This document shows positions 1-5,636 of a DNA stretch of 6,035 nucleotides, in pieces. Numbering within the stretch: position 1 is the stretch's first letter; every line of letters starts with the position of its first letter. The position numbers and the translations under genes are program-made. Below the pieces are notes generated by a model. That model was not told the origin of the DNA and did no database searches. It worked only from the letters and a program-made list of their open reading frames with translations. This stretch comes from Treponema sp. (lineage in GTDB: Bacteria > Spirochaetota > Spirochaetia > Treponematales > Breznakiellaceae), in assembly GCA_031275535.1 (NCBI GenBank), contig JAISOR010000124.1, positions 1 through 6,035 of the forward strand. The letters run 5' to 3'.

Positions 1-144
1 CTCCCCGAGCTGGGCGGGGGACTTTCCGTGATAGCCGGCAAATTCAACCCCCTGATACCCCGCCTTCGCCGTCAGTTCAAGGGCATGGGCAAAATCTTCT
101 TCCACTTCTTCCTTAATGGACCACAACTGCAATGAAATATCCAT
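1..144 (-). CDS. Sugar phosphate isomerase/epimerase-like TIM-barrel protein, N-terminal 48 codons only
   Basis: The minus strand reads ATG at 144-142 and stays open to the window edge. The 48 residues begin MDISLQLWSIKEE and continue through ALELTAKAGYQGVEFAGYHG. This is the usual opening of the AP-endonuclease-2/xylose-isomerase-like TIM-barrel family: a first beta strand ending in QLWS(I/V), a helix, then a second strand GY.GVEFAGY. Members are mostly metal-dependent isomerases, epimerases or dehydratases of sugars and inositols in the cytoplasm; the substrate cannot be told from this piece. GGGAGA at 156-151 is a good ribosome-binding site six bases before the ATG, which supports this start. 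The gene lies downstream, on the same strand, of a truncated dehydrogenase tail, so it may have been the second gene of a sugar-catabolism operon whose promoter was deleted. No convincing promoter is visible directly upstream. Confidence 0.8.
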   Translation of the reverse strand, partial: MDISLQLWSIKEEVEEDFAHALELTAKAGYQGVEFAGYHGKSPAQLGE

Positions 145-165
145 GGTTATTCTCCCGTAAAAAAA

Positions 166-189
166 TTGAGAAAACTTCAGGAACCTCAA
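166..189. repeat. Short imperfect inverted repeat, possible degenerate relative of the hairpin family
   Basis: TTGAG at 166-170 faces CTCAA at 185-189 around AAAACTTCAGGAAC. The central AAAACTTCAG recurs in the loop of the 239-267 hairpin and, on the other strand, in the 2015-2042 hairpin. The flanking CTCAAC matches the bases just after the latter. It could be a shortened or decayed copy, or simply chance similarity in a short stretch. Confidence 0.3.
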
Positions 190-238
190 CCGGGGTGTCC
201 CGATCTTCCCCTGAGCTTATTTCCAGTCAAACAGGAGG

Positions 239-267
239 CTTTCCCAAAACTTCAGTTTTTGGGAAAG
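239..267. repeat. Hairpin repeat A (11-bp perfect stem)
   Basis: CTTTCCCAAAA at 239-249 pairs perfectly with TTTTGGGAAAG at 257-267 across the seven-base loop CTTCAGT. The core AAAACTTCAGTTTT is identical to the core of the carA downstream hairpin (2015-2042) read on its opposite strand, while the outer arms differ and still pair. No T run follows in either direction, so it does not look like an intrinsic terminator. It is better described as a dispersed REP-like palindrome. Confidence 0.7.
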
Positions 268-284
268 CAACCTTAGATTTATTG

Positions 285-312
285 GAAAAAGTGGGCTTTA
301 TGCCGCTTTTTC
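285..312. repeat. Hairpin between repeats A and B (10-bp stem, one G-T pair)
   Basis: GAAAAAGTGG at 285-294 pairs with CCGCTTTTTC at 303-312 around the eight-base loop GCTTTATG, with one wobble pair (292/305). It lacks the CCCAAAAC core of its neighbours, so it may be unrelated. Its position exactly between two core-bearing hairpins makes a three-hairpin series. Confidence 0.5.
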
Positions 313-316
313 GGAA

Positions 317-351
317 GCCTTTCCTAAAACCAACCGGGTTTTGGGAAAGGC
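317..351. repeat. Hairpin repeat B (14-bp stem), abutting a minus-strand stop codon
   Basis: GCCTTTCCTAAAAC at 317-330 pairs with GTTTTGGGAAAGGC at 338-351, with one G-T pair (325/343) and a seven-base loop. The arms share CTTTCC and the AAAAC/GTTTT pair with repeat A. The element starts immediately after the stop codon (354-352) of the minus-strand dehydrogenase tail. It may once have capped or stabilised the 3' end of that transcript, though no clear U tract follows. Confidence 0.65.
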
Positions 352-450
352 TCACAGTATACCCATATATCGGTCCTTATTGTCCCGCACCTTATGGTAA
401 ACGTCAAAACAGTCGGAGGGTGAAACGACTTCCGTTAACAGCGGTTCCAC
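352..450 (-). pseudogene. C-terminal tail of a zinc-binding (medium-chain) alcohol dehydrogenase-like gene
   Basis: Read from 450 down to the TGA at 354-352, the minus strand encodes about 32 residues: VEPLLTEVVSP, then SDCFDVYHKVRDNKDRY, then MGIL. This fits the end of many bacterial zinc-dependent medium-chain dehydrogenases, where a P-L-(I/L)-T-x-x-V/L segment is followed by an acidic or proline helix start, an alanine/tyrosine helix, and a final hydrophobic strand (G-V/I-L). The Rossmann fold and zinc ligands are absent because everything 5' is missing. Upstream of about 450 the frame runs antisense through the LacI tail, which marks the break. The match rests on remembered family patterns over a short stretch, so it is moderate. 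Codon choice is ordinary for a coding region, which argues against a chance frame. Confidence 0.5.
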
Positions 451-645
451 CACGACAATACCTATTCCGCCATGTGCAGCCCGCCCATCACCACCGTTGC
501 CATTCCCTATGAAGAAATCGGAACCATCACCATTTCCATGTTTTGGGAACGGCGGGAACAAAACCGCCATTACGACAAAATGGTTACCCTGAGCCCCTTT
601 CTGGTGGATCGGAATTCGGTGCTTCCCCTGTCCCCCCGGGAATGA
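439..645 (+). pseudogene. C-terminal remnant of a LacI/GalR-family transcriptional repressor
   Basis: The frame is open from 439 to the TGA at 643-645. It reads DNTYSAMCSPP, ITTVAIPYEEIG, TITISMFWERREQNRHYD and KMVTLSPFLVDRNSV. From ITTV to DRNSV it aligns without gaps over 45 residues to the remembered PurR end (LTTIHQPKDSLG through PRLIERRSV). This is the last part of the periplasmic-binding-like effector domain, including the TTV strand, the P-x-x-x-x-G helix start and the closing L(V/I)-x-R-x-S signature. The helix-turn-helix and most of the effector domain are missing, and an in-frame TAA lies at 436-438. An internal ATG at 472 has no ribosome-binding site. The piece cannot bind DNA and is presumably dead. 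The homology appears to begin near 454. Confidence 0.78.
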
Positions 646-655
646 CGATCCCCGT

Positions 656-693
656 CCTGAAGCTCCCCCGCGAACCGGTGAAGGGGTTCTTGA
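656..693. repeat. Dispersed ~37-base repeat, copy 1 (upstream of carA)
   Basis: CCTGA, four bases, then CCCCCGCGAACCGGTGA, then AGGGGTTCTTGA. Bases 665-693 match 5661-5689 at 27 of 29 positions, and the preceding CCTGA is also shared with a one-base spacing difference. Each copy can fold as CCCC...GGGG with ACCGGT in the loop. The copies lie in the same orientation on either side of carAB. Confidence 0.65.
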
Positions 694-749
694 TATTCGA
701 TCCGGCTTCGAATAAAGAACAAAAATCGGTATTTTTCCGTCTTTTTGGC

Positions 750-778
750 CCGGGACACGGGTGTTTTCCGGTTTTTTT
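750..778 (+). terminator. Weak candidate intrinsic terminator before carA
   Basis: CCGG (750-753) can pair with CCGG (768-771), with an inner CAC/GTG stem (756-758 with 761-763 region), followed at once by seven T residues at 772-778. An alternative inner fold is CCCG (749-752) with CGGG (758-761). The stem is short and interrupted, but its place after the LacI remnant and its T run fit a terminator that once ended the repressor transcript. Confidence 0.35.
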
Positions 779-809
779 ATGTTTTTTGTTCCTCATTCCC
801 CTTGTCGTC

Positions 810-838
810 TTGCATTTTATCTGCATAGCGAATAGACT
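810..838 (+). promoter_or_regulatory. Possible carA promoter (weak)
   Basis: TTGCAT at 810-815 and TAGACT at 833-838 are 17 bases apart and keep the more important sigma-70 positions only in part. Transcription would start about at the carA ATG (845), giving a message with little or no 5' leader. A second option, TTGTCG at 802-807 with a poor -10 near 825-831, is no better. No pyrimidine-responsive attenuator or operator is evident. Confidence 0.22.
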
Positions 839-844
839 GGCCTC

Positions 845-2002
845 ATGAAAAAGCGGCAAATTCCCGCCCGCCTGGTTCTGGAGGACGGTTCCGAATACGC
901 AGGCTGGTCCTTCGGCAAGGCCCGATCCCAGGCGGGGGAAGTGGTTTTTACCACCGGCATGACCGGTTATCCCCAGTCCCTGACAGACCCCAGCTTCCGG
1001 GGGCAGATCCTGGTATCCACCTACCCCCTGGCGGGGAACTACGGCGTACCGGTCAACCCCAAAACCGTGGAGCCCTTTTTTGACGGGCAGGGGCTTCCCC
1101 TCCACCTTGAGTCCCCCCGGGTCCAGGTTTCGGCCTTTGTGGCGGCCGAGGCCTGCGAGGAACCCAGCCATTTCGCCTGCGGGGCCTCCCTTTCGGCGTG
1201 GCTTGAAAAAAACAACGTCCCCGGCATCTGCGGCATCGATACCCGGGCGCTTACGGAACGGCTGCGGGAATCGGGGGTGATGATGGGGAAGATCCTCGTG
1301 GAGGGGAGCCGGGAGGTAACCATGGATTCGGGGCTTTTCCCCCACCCGGTGGCGGATGTTTCCCCGGAGGAGGTCCGGACCTATTGCCCCGCGGGGGCGG
1401 AGGCCGGGGAAAAGCCGCCCCGGATAGCCCTGGTGGACTGCGGGGCCAAGGCGAATATCTATCGCTGCCTCCTCGCCCGGAAAGTCGAGATCGTCCGCAT
1501 CCCCTGGAACCACGACCTGAGCGGCATAAACTACGACGGCCTCTTCCTCTCCAACGGCCCCGGGGACCCCAAGGCCTGCGGCAGAACCATCGCCCTGGTA
1601 CGCCGGGCCTTTTCCATAGGAAAGCCCATCTTCGGCATCTGTTTGGGGAACCAGATCATGGCCCTGGCCGCCGGGGGGGACACCTACAAGCTCCCCTACG
1701 GCCACCGGGGCCAGAACCAGCCCTGCGTCGAGGCGGGGACCGGGAGAAGCGGCGCCGCCCCCCGGTGCTACATCACCAGCCAGAACCACGGCTACGCGGT
1801 CCGGGCGGAGACCCTCCCCAAAACCTGGGAGCCCTGGTTCATCAACGCCAACGACGGCACCGTCGAGGGGATCCGTTCCACCCAGGGCCCCTTCTCGGCG
1901 GTGCAGTTCCACCCCGAGGGCTGTCCGGGCCCCCGGGACACGGAGTTCCTCATCGACCGGTTTTTGGCGGAAGTGCGGCAAGGGATGGAAATTAAAAGTT
2001 AA
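845..2002 (+). CDS. carA: Carbamoyl-phosphate synthase, small (glutamine amidotransferase) subunit
   Basis: The 385-residue protein matches the usual CarA length of about 380. Residues 8-150 form the small-chain N-terminal domain (LVLEDGSEYAG, FTTGMTGYPQSLTDPS, PLAGNYG, GICGIDTRALT). Residues 193-375 form the class I glutaminase: SNGPGDP at 236-242, the nucleophile elbow GICLGNQ with Cys266, QNHGYAV near 313, and FHPEG with His356 and Glu358 completing the triad. It hydrolyses glutamine and channels ammonia to CarB in the cytoplasm. Motifs such as YGHRGQNQP and NANDGTVEGI resemble the Bacteroidota/eukaryotic CPSase II glutaminase more than E. coli CarA. The start at 845 is forced: an in-frame TAG lies at 833-835 and the conserved N terminus follows at once. 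There is no Shine-Dalgarno sequence in front of it, which is odd for such a gene. The small ORF and carB follow on the same strand. Confidence 0.96.
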   Translation: MKKRQIPARLVLEDGSEYAGWSFGKARSQAGEVVFTTGMTGYPQSLTDPSFRGQILVSTYPLAGNYGVPVNPKTVEPFFDGQGLPLHLESPRVQVSAFVAAEACEEPSHFACGASLSAWLEKNNVPGICGIDTRALTERLRESGVMMGKILVEGSREVTMDSGLFPHPVADVSPEEVRTYCPAGAEAGEKPPRIALVDCGAKANIYRCLLARKVEIVRIPWNHDLSGINYDGLFLSNGPGDPKACGRTIALVRRAFSIGKPIFGICLGNQIMALAAGGDTYKLPYGHRGQNQPCVEAGTGRSGAAPRCYITSQNHGYAVRAETLPKTWEPWFINANDGTVEGIRSTQGPFSAVQFHPEGCPGPRDTEFLIDRFLAEVRQGMEIKS

Positions 2003-2014
2003 CGGGGTAAGAAA

Positions 2015-2042
2015 CTGTTCCAAAACTGAAGTTTTGGAACAG
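2015..2042. repeat. Hairpin repeat C in the carA-carB gap (12-bp perfect stem, TGAA loop)
   Basis: CTGTTCCAAAAC at 2015-2026 pairs perfectly with GTTTTGGAACAG at 2031-2042 around TGAA. The reverse strand carries the same AAAACTTCAGTTTT core as hairpin 239-267. No T run follows on the + strand, so it should not stop transcription into the rest of the operon. It may stabilise the carA end of the message, or be a passive repeat insertion. It lies 12 bases after the carA stop codon. Confidence 0.75.
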
Positions 2043-2075
2043 CCTCAACGGGGAAAACGAAAATTTGGAAGGGAC

Positions 2076-2083
2076 GGGAGGAG
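2076..2083 (+). promoter_or_regulatory. Strong ribosome-binding site of the small intercistronic ORF
   Basis: GGGAGGAG, containing AGGAG at 2079-2083, lies six bases before the ATG at 2090. It is the best Shine-Dalgarno match in the operon: carA has none, and carB has only AGGA at 2270-2273. This decides the start of the small ORF and supports its being translated. Confidence 0.75.
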
Positions 2084-2089
2084 ACGCCT

Positions 2090-2284
2090 ATGGGAACCGT
2101 ATACGCTGAAATTACCTTGAAGGATGCCGGGGGGGGCCGGCGTGGTTATATCACGGAACAGGAGGTCCTCCGGGGGGTCATTCCCCTGGAAGGCCCGGAT
2201 CTCATCGTAGACCCGGTACAGCAGGTATTGACCGGCCCCCGCGGCGACGAAGTCCCCTGTATGGTCAATAGGACGGAACCGTGA
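2090..2284 (+). CDS. 64-residue remnant of a clan AA (retropepsin-like) aspartic protease lacking its catalytic core
   Basis: The N-terminal part (MGTVYAEITLKDAG, then RRGYITEQEV) looks like the opening of small bacterial clan AA aspartic proteases, which start MG-x-x-Y-x-(D/E)-(I/V)-T-L-x-N-A-G and then have an E-E-V-R stretch. From residue 27 (LRGVIPLEGPDLIVDPVQQ, LTGPRGDEV) it matches the end of the same family: (L)LG-x-(I/L)PLE-x-x-D-L-I-V-DP-x-x-x-x-L-x-G-x-x-G-D. The family is usually about 110-140 residues. The middle third or more, including the catalytic D-T-G-A motif and flap, is absent with no frameshift, the join falling at about residues 24-28. Protease activity should be lost. 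The ORF keeps a strong ribosome-binding site, and its TGA stop (2282-2284) overlaps the carB GTG start (2281) as GTGA, a translational-coupling arrangement. A present-day role as leader for carB is inference. The family call rests on memory. Confidence 0.65.
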   Translation: MGTVYAEITLKDAGGGRRGYITEQEVLRGVIPLEGPDLIVDPVQQVLTGPRGDEVPCMVNRTEP

Positions 2285-5200
2285 ATACCGCTTCATCCCC
2301 CCTCCCCGCCCATTCTTTACCGGTAAAAAAGGTGCTGCTCCTCGGTTCCGGGGGGCTCAAGATCGGCCAGGCCGGGGAGTTTGACTATTCCGGGTCCCAG
2401 GCCCTCAAGGCCCTGCGGGAGGAGGGGATCCGGACGATCCTCATCAACCCCAACATCGCCACCATCCAGACCAGCGAGGGCATGGCGGATTCCACCTATT
2501 TTTTGCCGGTAACCCCCGAATACGTGCGGCGGGTGATCGAAAAGGAAAGCCCCGACGGGATCCTCCTCTCCTTCGGGGGGCAGACCGCCCTGAACTGCGG
2601 GGTGGAACTTAACCGGGACGGGACCCTCTACAAATACGGGGTCCGGGTCCTGGGCACCCCGGTCAAGGCCATCGAAGACACCGAGGACCGGGAGCGCTTC
2701 GTGGAGCGGCTCAACGAGATCCAGGCCAAGACCCCCCGGAGTTACGCGGTTACCGACACCGACGGGGCGGTGGAGGCGGCGGAGCAGATCGGCTACCCCG
2801 TGATGGTCCGGGCGGCCTATGCCCTGGGGGGCTCCGGCTCGGGGATATGCCGGAACCAGGGGGACATCCGCCGCCGCTGCGACCGGGCCTTTGCCCACAC
2901 CCCCCAGGTGCTGGTGGAGGAATGGCTCGGGGGCTGGAAGGAAATCGAATACGAGGTGGTCCGGGACCGCTTTGACAACTGTATTACCGTTTGCAATATG
3001 GAAAACTTCGATCCCCTGGGGATCCATACCGGGGAGAGCATCGTGGTAGCCCCTTCCCAGACCTTAACCGACGCGGAATACCACAAACTCCGGCGCATAT
3101 CCATCGAGGTGATCCGCCGCCTGGGGATCATCGGGGAATGCAACATCCAGTACGCCCTGGACGTGCAAAGCGAAGATTACCGTATCATCGAGGTGAACGC
3201 CCGGCTTTCCCGGAGTTCCGCCCTAGCGTCAAAGGCCACGGGCTACCCCCTGGCCTTTGTGGCGGCAAAACTCGCCCTGGGGCATTCCCTGGTGGACATC
3301 GAGAACCGGATCACCCGGGCGACCAAATCCTGCTTCGAGCCCGCCCTGGATTACATCGTGGTCAAGGTGCCCCGGTGGGACCTGGCGAAATTCAAAAACG
3401 TGGAAAACCGCATCGGCTCGGAGATGAAGTCCGTGGGGGAGGTGATGTCCATAGGCAGGACCTTTGAGGAAGCCCTGCAAAAGGCCCTGCGGATGACCGG
3501 CATCGGCGCGCCGGGGCTTGCCGCGGACGAAACCTTCTGTGGCCCCGGGGCCCTGAATCTCCGGGAAGCCCTGTCCAAGCCCACGGACCGCCGGATATTC
3601 ATCATCTACCGGGCCCTGGCCGAGGGCTGGACCGTGGAACGGATCCACCGGCTCACCAAAATCGACCCCTGGTTCCTCCATAAAATCGCCCGGGTCCTGC
3701 AGACGGAGCAGGCCTTAAAACAGGCAGGGGCCCGGGGAAAAGACCCTCCCCCGGCTGCCGCCCCCCCGCCGCGCTCCTCCCTCCTCACCCCGCATTTATT
3801 GGCCGAGGCCAAGCGGACGGGGTTCTCCGACGCCCGGATTGGGGAATTTTTGGGGATGGGGGAGATGGAGGTCCGGGCCCTCCGGGAGGAGTACCGGATC
3901 CGGCCCGCGGTCAAGCAGATCGACACCCTGGCGGCGGAGTACCCCGCCCGGACCAACTACCTCTACATGACCTACGGCGGGGCCGGGCAGGGGAGCGGCG
4001 CCAAGGACGACGCGGCCCCTTCGGGCCGGGGGGTGATGGTCCTCGGCTCCGGGGCCTACCGGATCGGGAGCAGCGTGGAGTTCGACTGGTGCTGCGTCAA
4101 CGCGGTGGAAACCGTCCGGAAGCTGGGCCGCTATTCCATCATGGTGAACTGCAATCCCGAAACGGTTTCCACCGACTACGACATGTGCGACCGGCTCTAC
4201 TTTGAGGAGCTGACCCTGGAGCGGATCCTGGACATCTACGAGCGGGAGCGGCCCGACGGCATGATCCTCTCCATGGGGGGGCAGATCCCCAACAACCTGG
4301 CCACCAGGCTCTTTACCGCGGGGGTCCTGATCTACGGTACCCGGCCTGAATCCATCGACATGGCCGAGGACCGGAACAAATTCTCCGCCCTGCTGGACCG
4401 GCTCCAGATCGAGCAGCCCGCGTGGCGGGAACTCACGGACCTGCCCGCGGCCAAAGCCTTTGCCGCCGAGGTGGGGTACCCGGTGCTGATCCGGCCCAGT
4501 TACGTCCTCTCCGGGGCGGCGATGAACGTGGCCTGGAACGACGAAAGCCTCGAGACCTTTTTGGGTTACGCGGCGGACGTTTCCGCGGAGCACCCGGTGG
4601 TGATCTCCAAGTTTGTGGAAAATTCCAAGGAAATTGAGATAGACGCCGTGGCCCGACGGGGGGAGATCCTCTTTCACGCCATCACCGAGCATGTGGAAAA
4701 CGCCGGGGTCCATTCCGGGGATGCCACGGTGGTGCTCCCCGCCCAGCGGCTCTACATCGAGACCATCCGCAAGATCCGCAAGATCAGCAGCCAGATAGCC
4801 CAGGCCCTGGAAATCACCGGGCCCTTCAACATCCAGTTCCTGGCCCAGCGGAACCGGGTCCGGGTGATCGAGTGCAACCTCCGGTCCAGCCGGAGCTTCC
4901 CCTTCTGTTCCAAGGTCAGCCGGGTCAACATGATAGAAATGGCCGTCAAGGCCATGCTGGACGAGCCCGTAGAAAAGGCCCCCGCATCCACCCTGGACCT
5001 GGAATGGGTCGGGGTCAAGGCCGCCCAGTTCAGCTTCTCCCGGCTCCACGGGGCGGACCCCGTAACCGGGGTGGAGATGGCCTCCACCGGGGAGGTGGGC
5101 TGCATCGGCGGGGACCTCAACGACGCCTTCCTCAAGGCCCTGCTCTCGGTGGGCTACCGGATTCCCAAAAAACGGATCCTCCTCTCCACGGGCCCCATGG

Positions 5201-5571
5201 AAGACAAGCTCGACTTCCTCGATTCCGCCCGGCTCCTCATAGCCATGGACTACCGGCTCTGCGCCTCCCGGGGTACGGCAAAGTTCCTCACCGCCAACGG
5301 CGTTCCCGCGGAGGTCCTCAACTGGCCCCTGGAGTCCCGGGAGCCCAACATCGCCGGCTGCATCCGCCGCCGGGAGGTGGACATGATCATCAACATCCCC
5401 AAAAACAACCGGGAAACGGAGCTCCGAAACGACTACATCATCCGCCGTATGGCCATAGACTTCGACATCCCCCTCTTTACCAACATCAAAGTGGCCCGGC
5501 AATTCATCGACGCCCTGGCCTACCACCGGGAAAAGGGGGTGGAGATCAAGGCCTGGGAGGAGTACCAATAG
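2281..5571 (+). CDS. carB: Carbamoyl-phosphate synthase, large subunit
   Basis: The 1096-residue protein compares with about 1073 in E. coli. It makes carbamoyl phosphate from bicarbonate, ammonia from CarA and two ATP. Order: first pre-ATP-grasp (LLLGSGGLKIGQAGEFDYSG, 20-39), first ATP-grasp (about 140-345; RAAYALGGSGSG; metal/ATP residues E304, N306, R308), oligomerisation region (about 420-560), second pre-ATP-grasp (MVLGSGAYRIGSSVEFDW, from 586), second ATP-grasp (about 700-890; RPSYVLSGAAMNV; E864, N866, R868), and MGS-like allosteric domain (about 960-1090). Sequence style is that of Bacteroidota CarB and eukaryotic CAD/CPS1, not E. coli (GAGPIVIGQ). Two low-complexity stretches stand out: a proline/alanine-rich one at 483-500 and a Gly/Asp/Ala-rich one at 566-584. 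The GTG start is chosen because it overlaps the preceding stop as GTGA, has AGGA at 2270-2273 seven bases upstream, and leaves a short leader before the first conserved strand. No alternative ATG lies nearby. Confidence 0.97.
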   Translation: MNTASSPLPAHSLPVKKVLLLGSGGLKIGQAGEFDYSGSQALKALREEGIRTILINPNIATIQTSEGMADSTYFLPVTPEYVRRVIEKESPDGILLSFGGQTALNCGVELNRDGTLYKYGVRVLGTPVKAIEDTEDRERFVERLNEIQAKTPRSYAVTDTDGAVEAAEQIGYPVMVRAAYALGGSGSGICRNQGDIRRRCDRAFAHTPQVLVEEWLGGWKEIEYEVVRDRFDNCITVCNMENFDPLGIHTGESIVVAPSQTLTDAEYHKLRRISIEVIRRLGIIGECNIQYALDVQSEDYRIIEVNARLSRSSALASKATGYPLAFVAAKLALGHSLVDIENRITRATKSCFEPALDYIVVKVPRWDLAKFKNVENRIGSEMKSVGEVMSIGRTFEEALQKALRMTGIGAPGLAADETFCGPGALNLREALSKPTDRRIFIIYRALAEGWTVERIHRLTKIDPWFLHKIARVLQTEQALKQAGARGKDPPPAAAPPPRSSLLTPHLLAEAKRTGFSDARIGEFLGMGEMEVRALREEYRIRPAVKQIDTLAAEYPARTNYLYMTYGGAGQGSGAKDDAAPSGRGVMVLGSGAYRIGSSVEFDWCCVNAVETVRKLGRYSIMVNCNPETVSTDYDMCDRLYFEELTLERILDIYERERPDGMILSMGGQIPNNLATRLFTAGVLIYGTRPESIDMAEDRNKFSALLDRLQIEQPAWRELTDLPAAKAFAAEVGYPVLIRPSYVLSGAAMNVAWNDESLETFLGYAADVSAEHPVVISKFVENSKEIEIDAVARRGEILFHAITEHVENAGVHSGDATVVLPAQRLYIETIRKIRKISSQIAQALEITGPFNIQFLAQRNRVRVIECNLRSSRSFPFCSKVSRVNMIEMAVKAMLDEPVEKAPASTLDLEWVGVKAAQFSFSRLHGADPVTGVEMASTGEVGCIGGDLNDAFLKALLSVGYRIPKKRILLSTGPMEDKLDFLDSARLLIAMDYRLCASRGTAKFLTANGVPAEVLNWPLESREPNIAGCIRRREVDMIINIPKNNRETELRNDYIIRRMAIDFDIPLFTNIKVARQFIDALAYHREKGVEIKAWEEYQ

Positions 5572-5607
5572 CCGGGACGCGGCATTTTAAGGGGGAATTG
5601 GGCGCAT

Positions 5608-5636
5608 CCTGCCGCGTGCGGCAGGAGCGGGCTTTT
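5608..5636 (+). terminator. Probable intrinsic terminator of the car operon
   Basis: CCTGCCGC at 5608-5615 and GCGGCAGG at 5618-5625 form a perfect GC-rich stem of seven to eight pairs, 36 bases after the carB stop. A short TTTT at 5633-5636 follows after AGCGGGC. The U tract is short and slightly displaced, so termination may be partial or shared with the next hairpin. Confidence 0.5.

Noticed and set aside
239..351. CRISPR array or attachment site
   Set aside because: The hairpins are palindromes of differing sequence with no regular spacers, and no cas, integrase or tRNA sequence is present.
132..512. 126-codon + strand frame through the hairpin region
   Set aside because: Its ATG overlaps the start of the minus-strand isomerase gene, it has no ribosome-binding site, and it reads through three palindromes and the antisense of the dehydrogenase tail. 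The LacI frame is different.
646..844. Pyrimidine-responsive riboswitch or PyrR attenuator before carA
   Set aside because: No PyrR-type binding loop or clear terminator/antiterminator pair could be made out; only a weak hairpin with a T run is visible.
584..2023. Long minus-strand frame opposite carA (479 codons)
   Set aside because: Antisense shadow of a GC-rich gene: biased Gly/Pro/Arg/Leu composition and no family motifs, while carA on the other strand is certain.
2015..2042. Hairpin C as a terminator ending carA transcription
   Set aside because: No T run follows on the + strand, and the downstream small ORF and carB need read-through. The core is shared with hairpins elsewhere, so a repeat is the better call.
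3796..5568. Long minus-strand frame opposite carB (590 codons)
   Set aside because: Shadow produced by high GC at third codon positions. It is rich in Gly, Pro, His, Asp and Val, with no recognisable domain.
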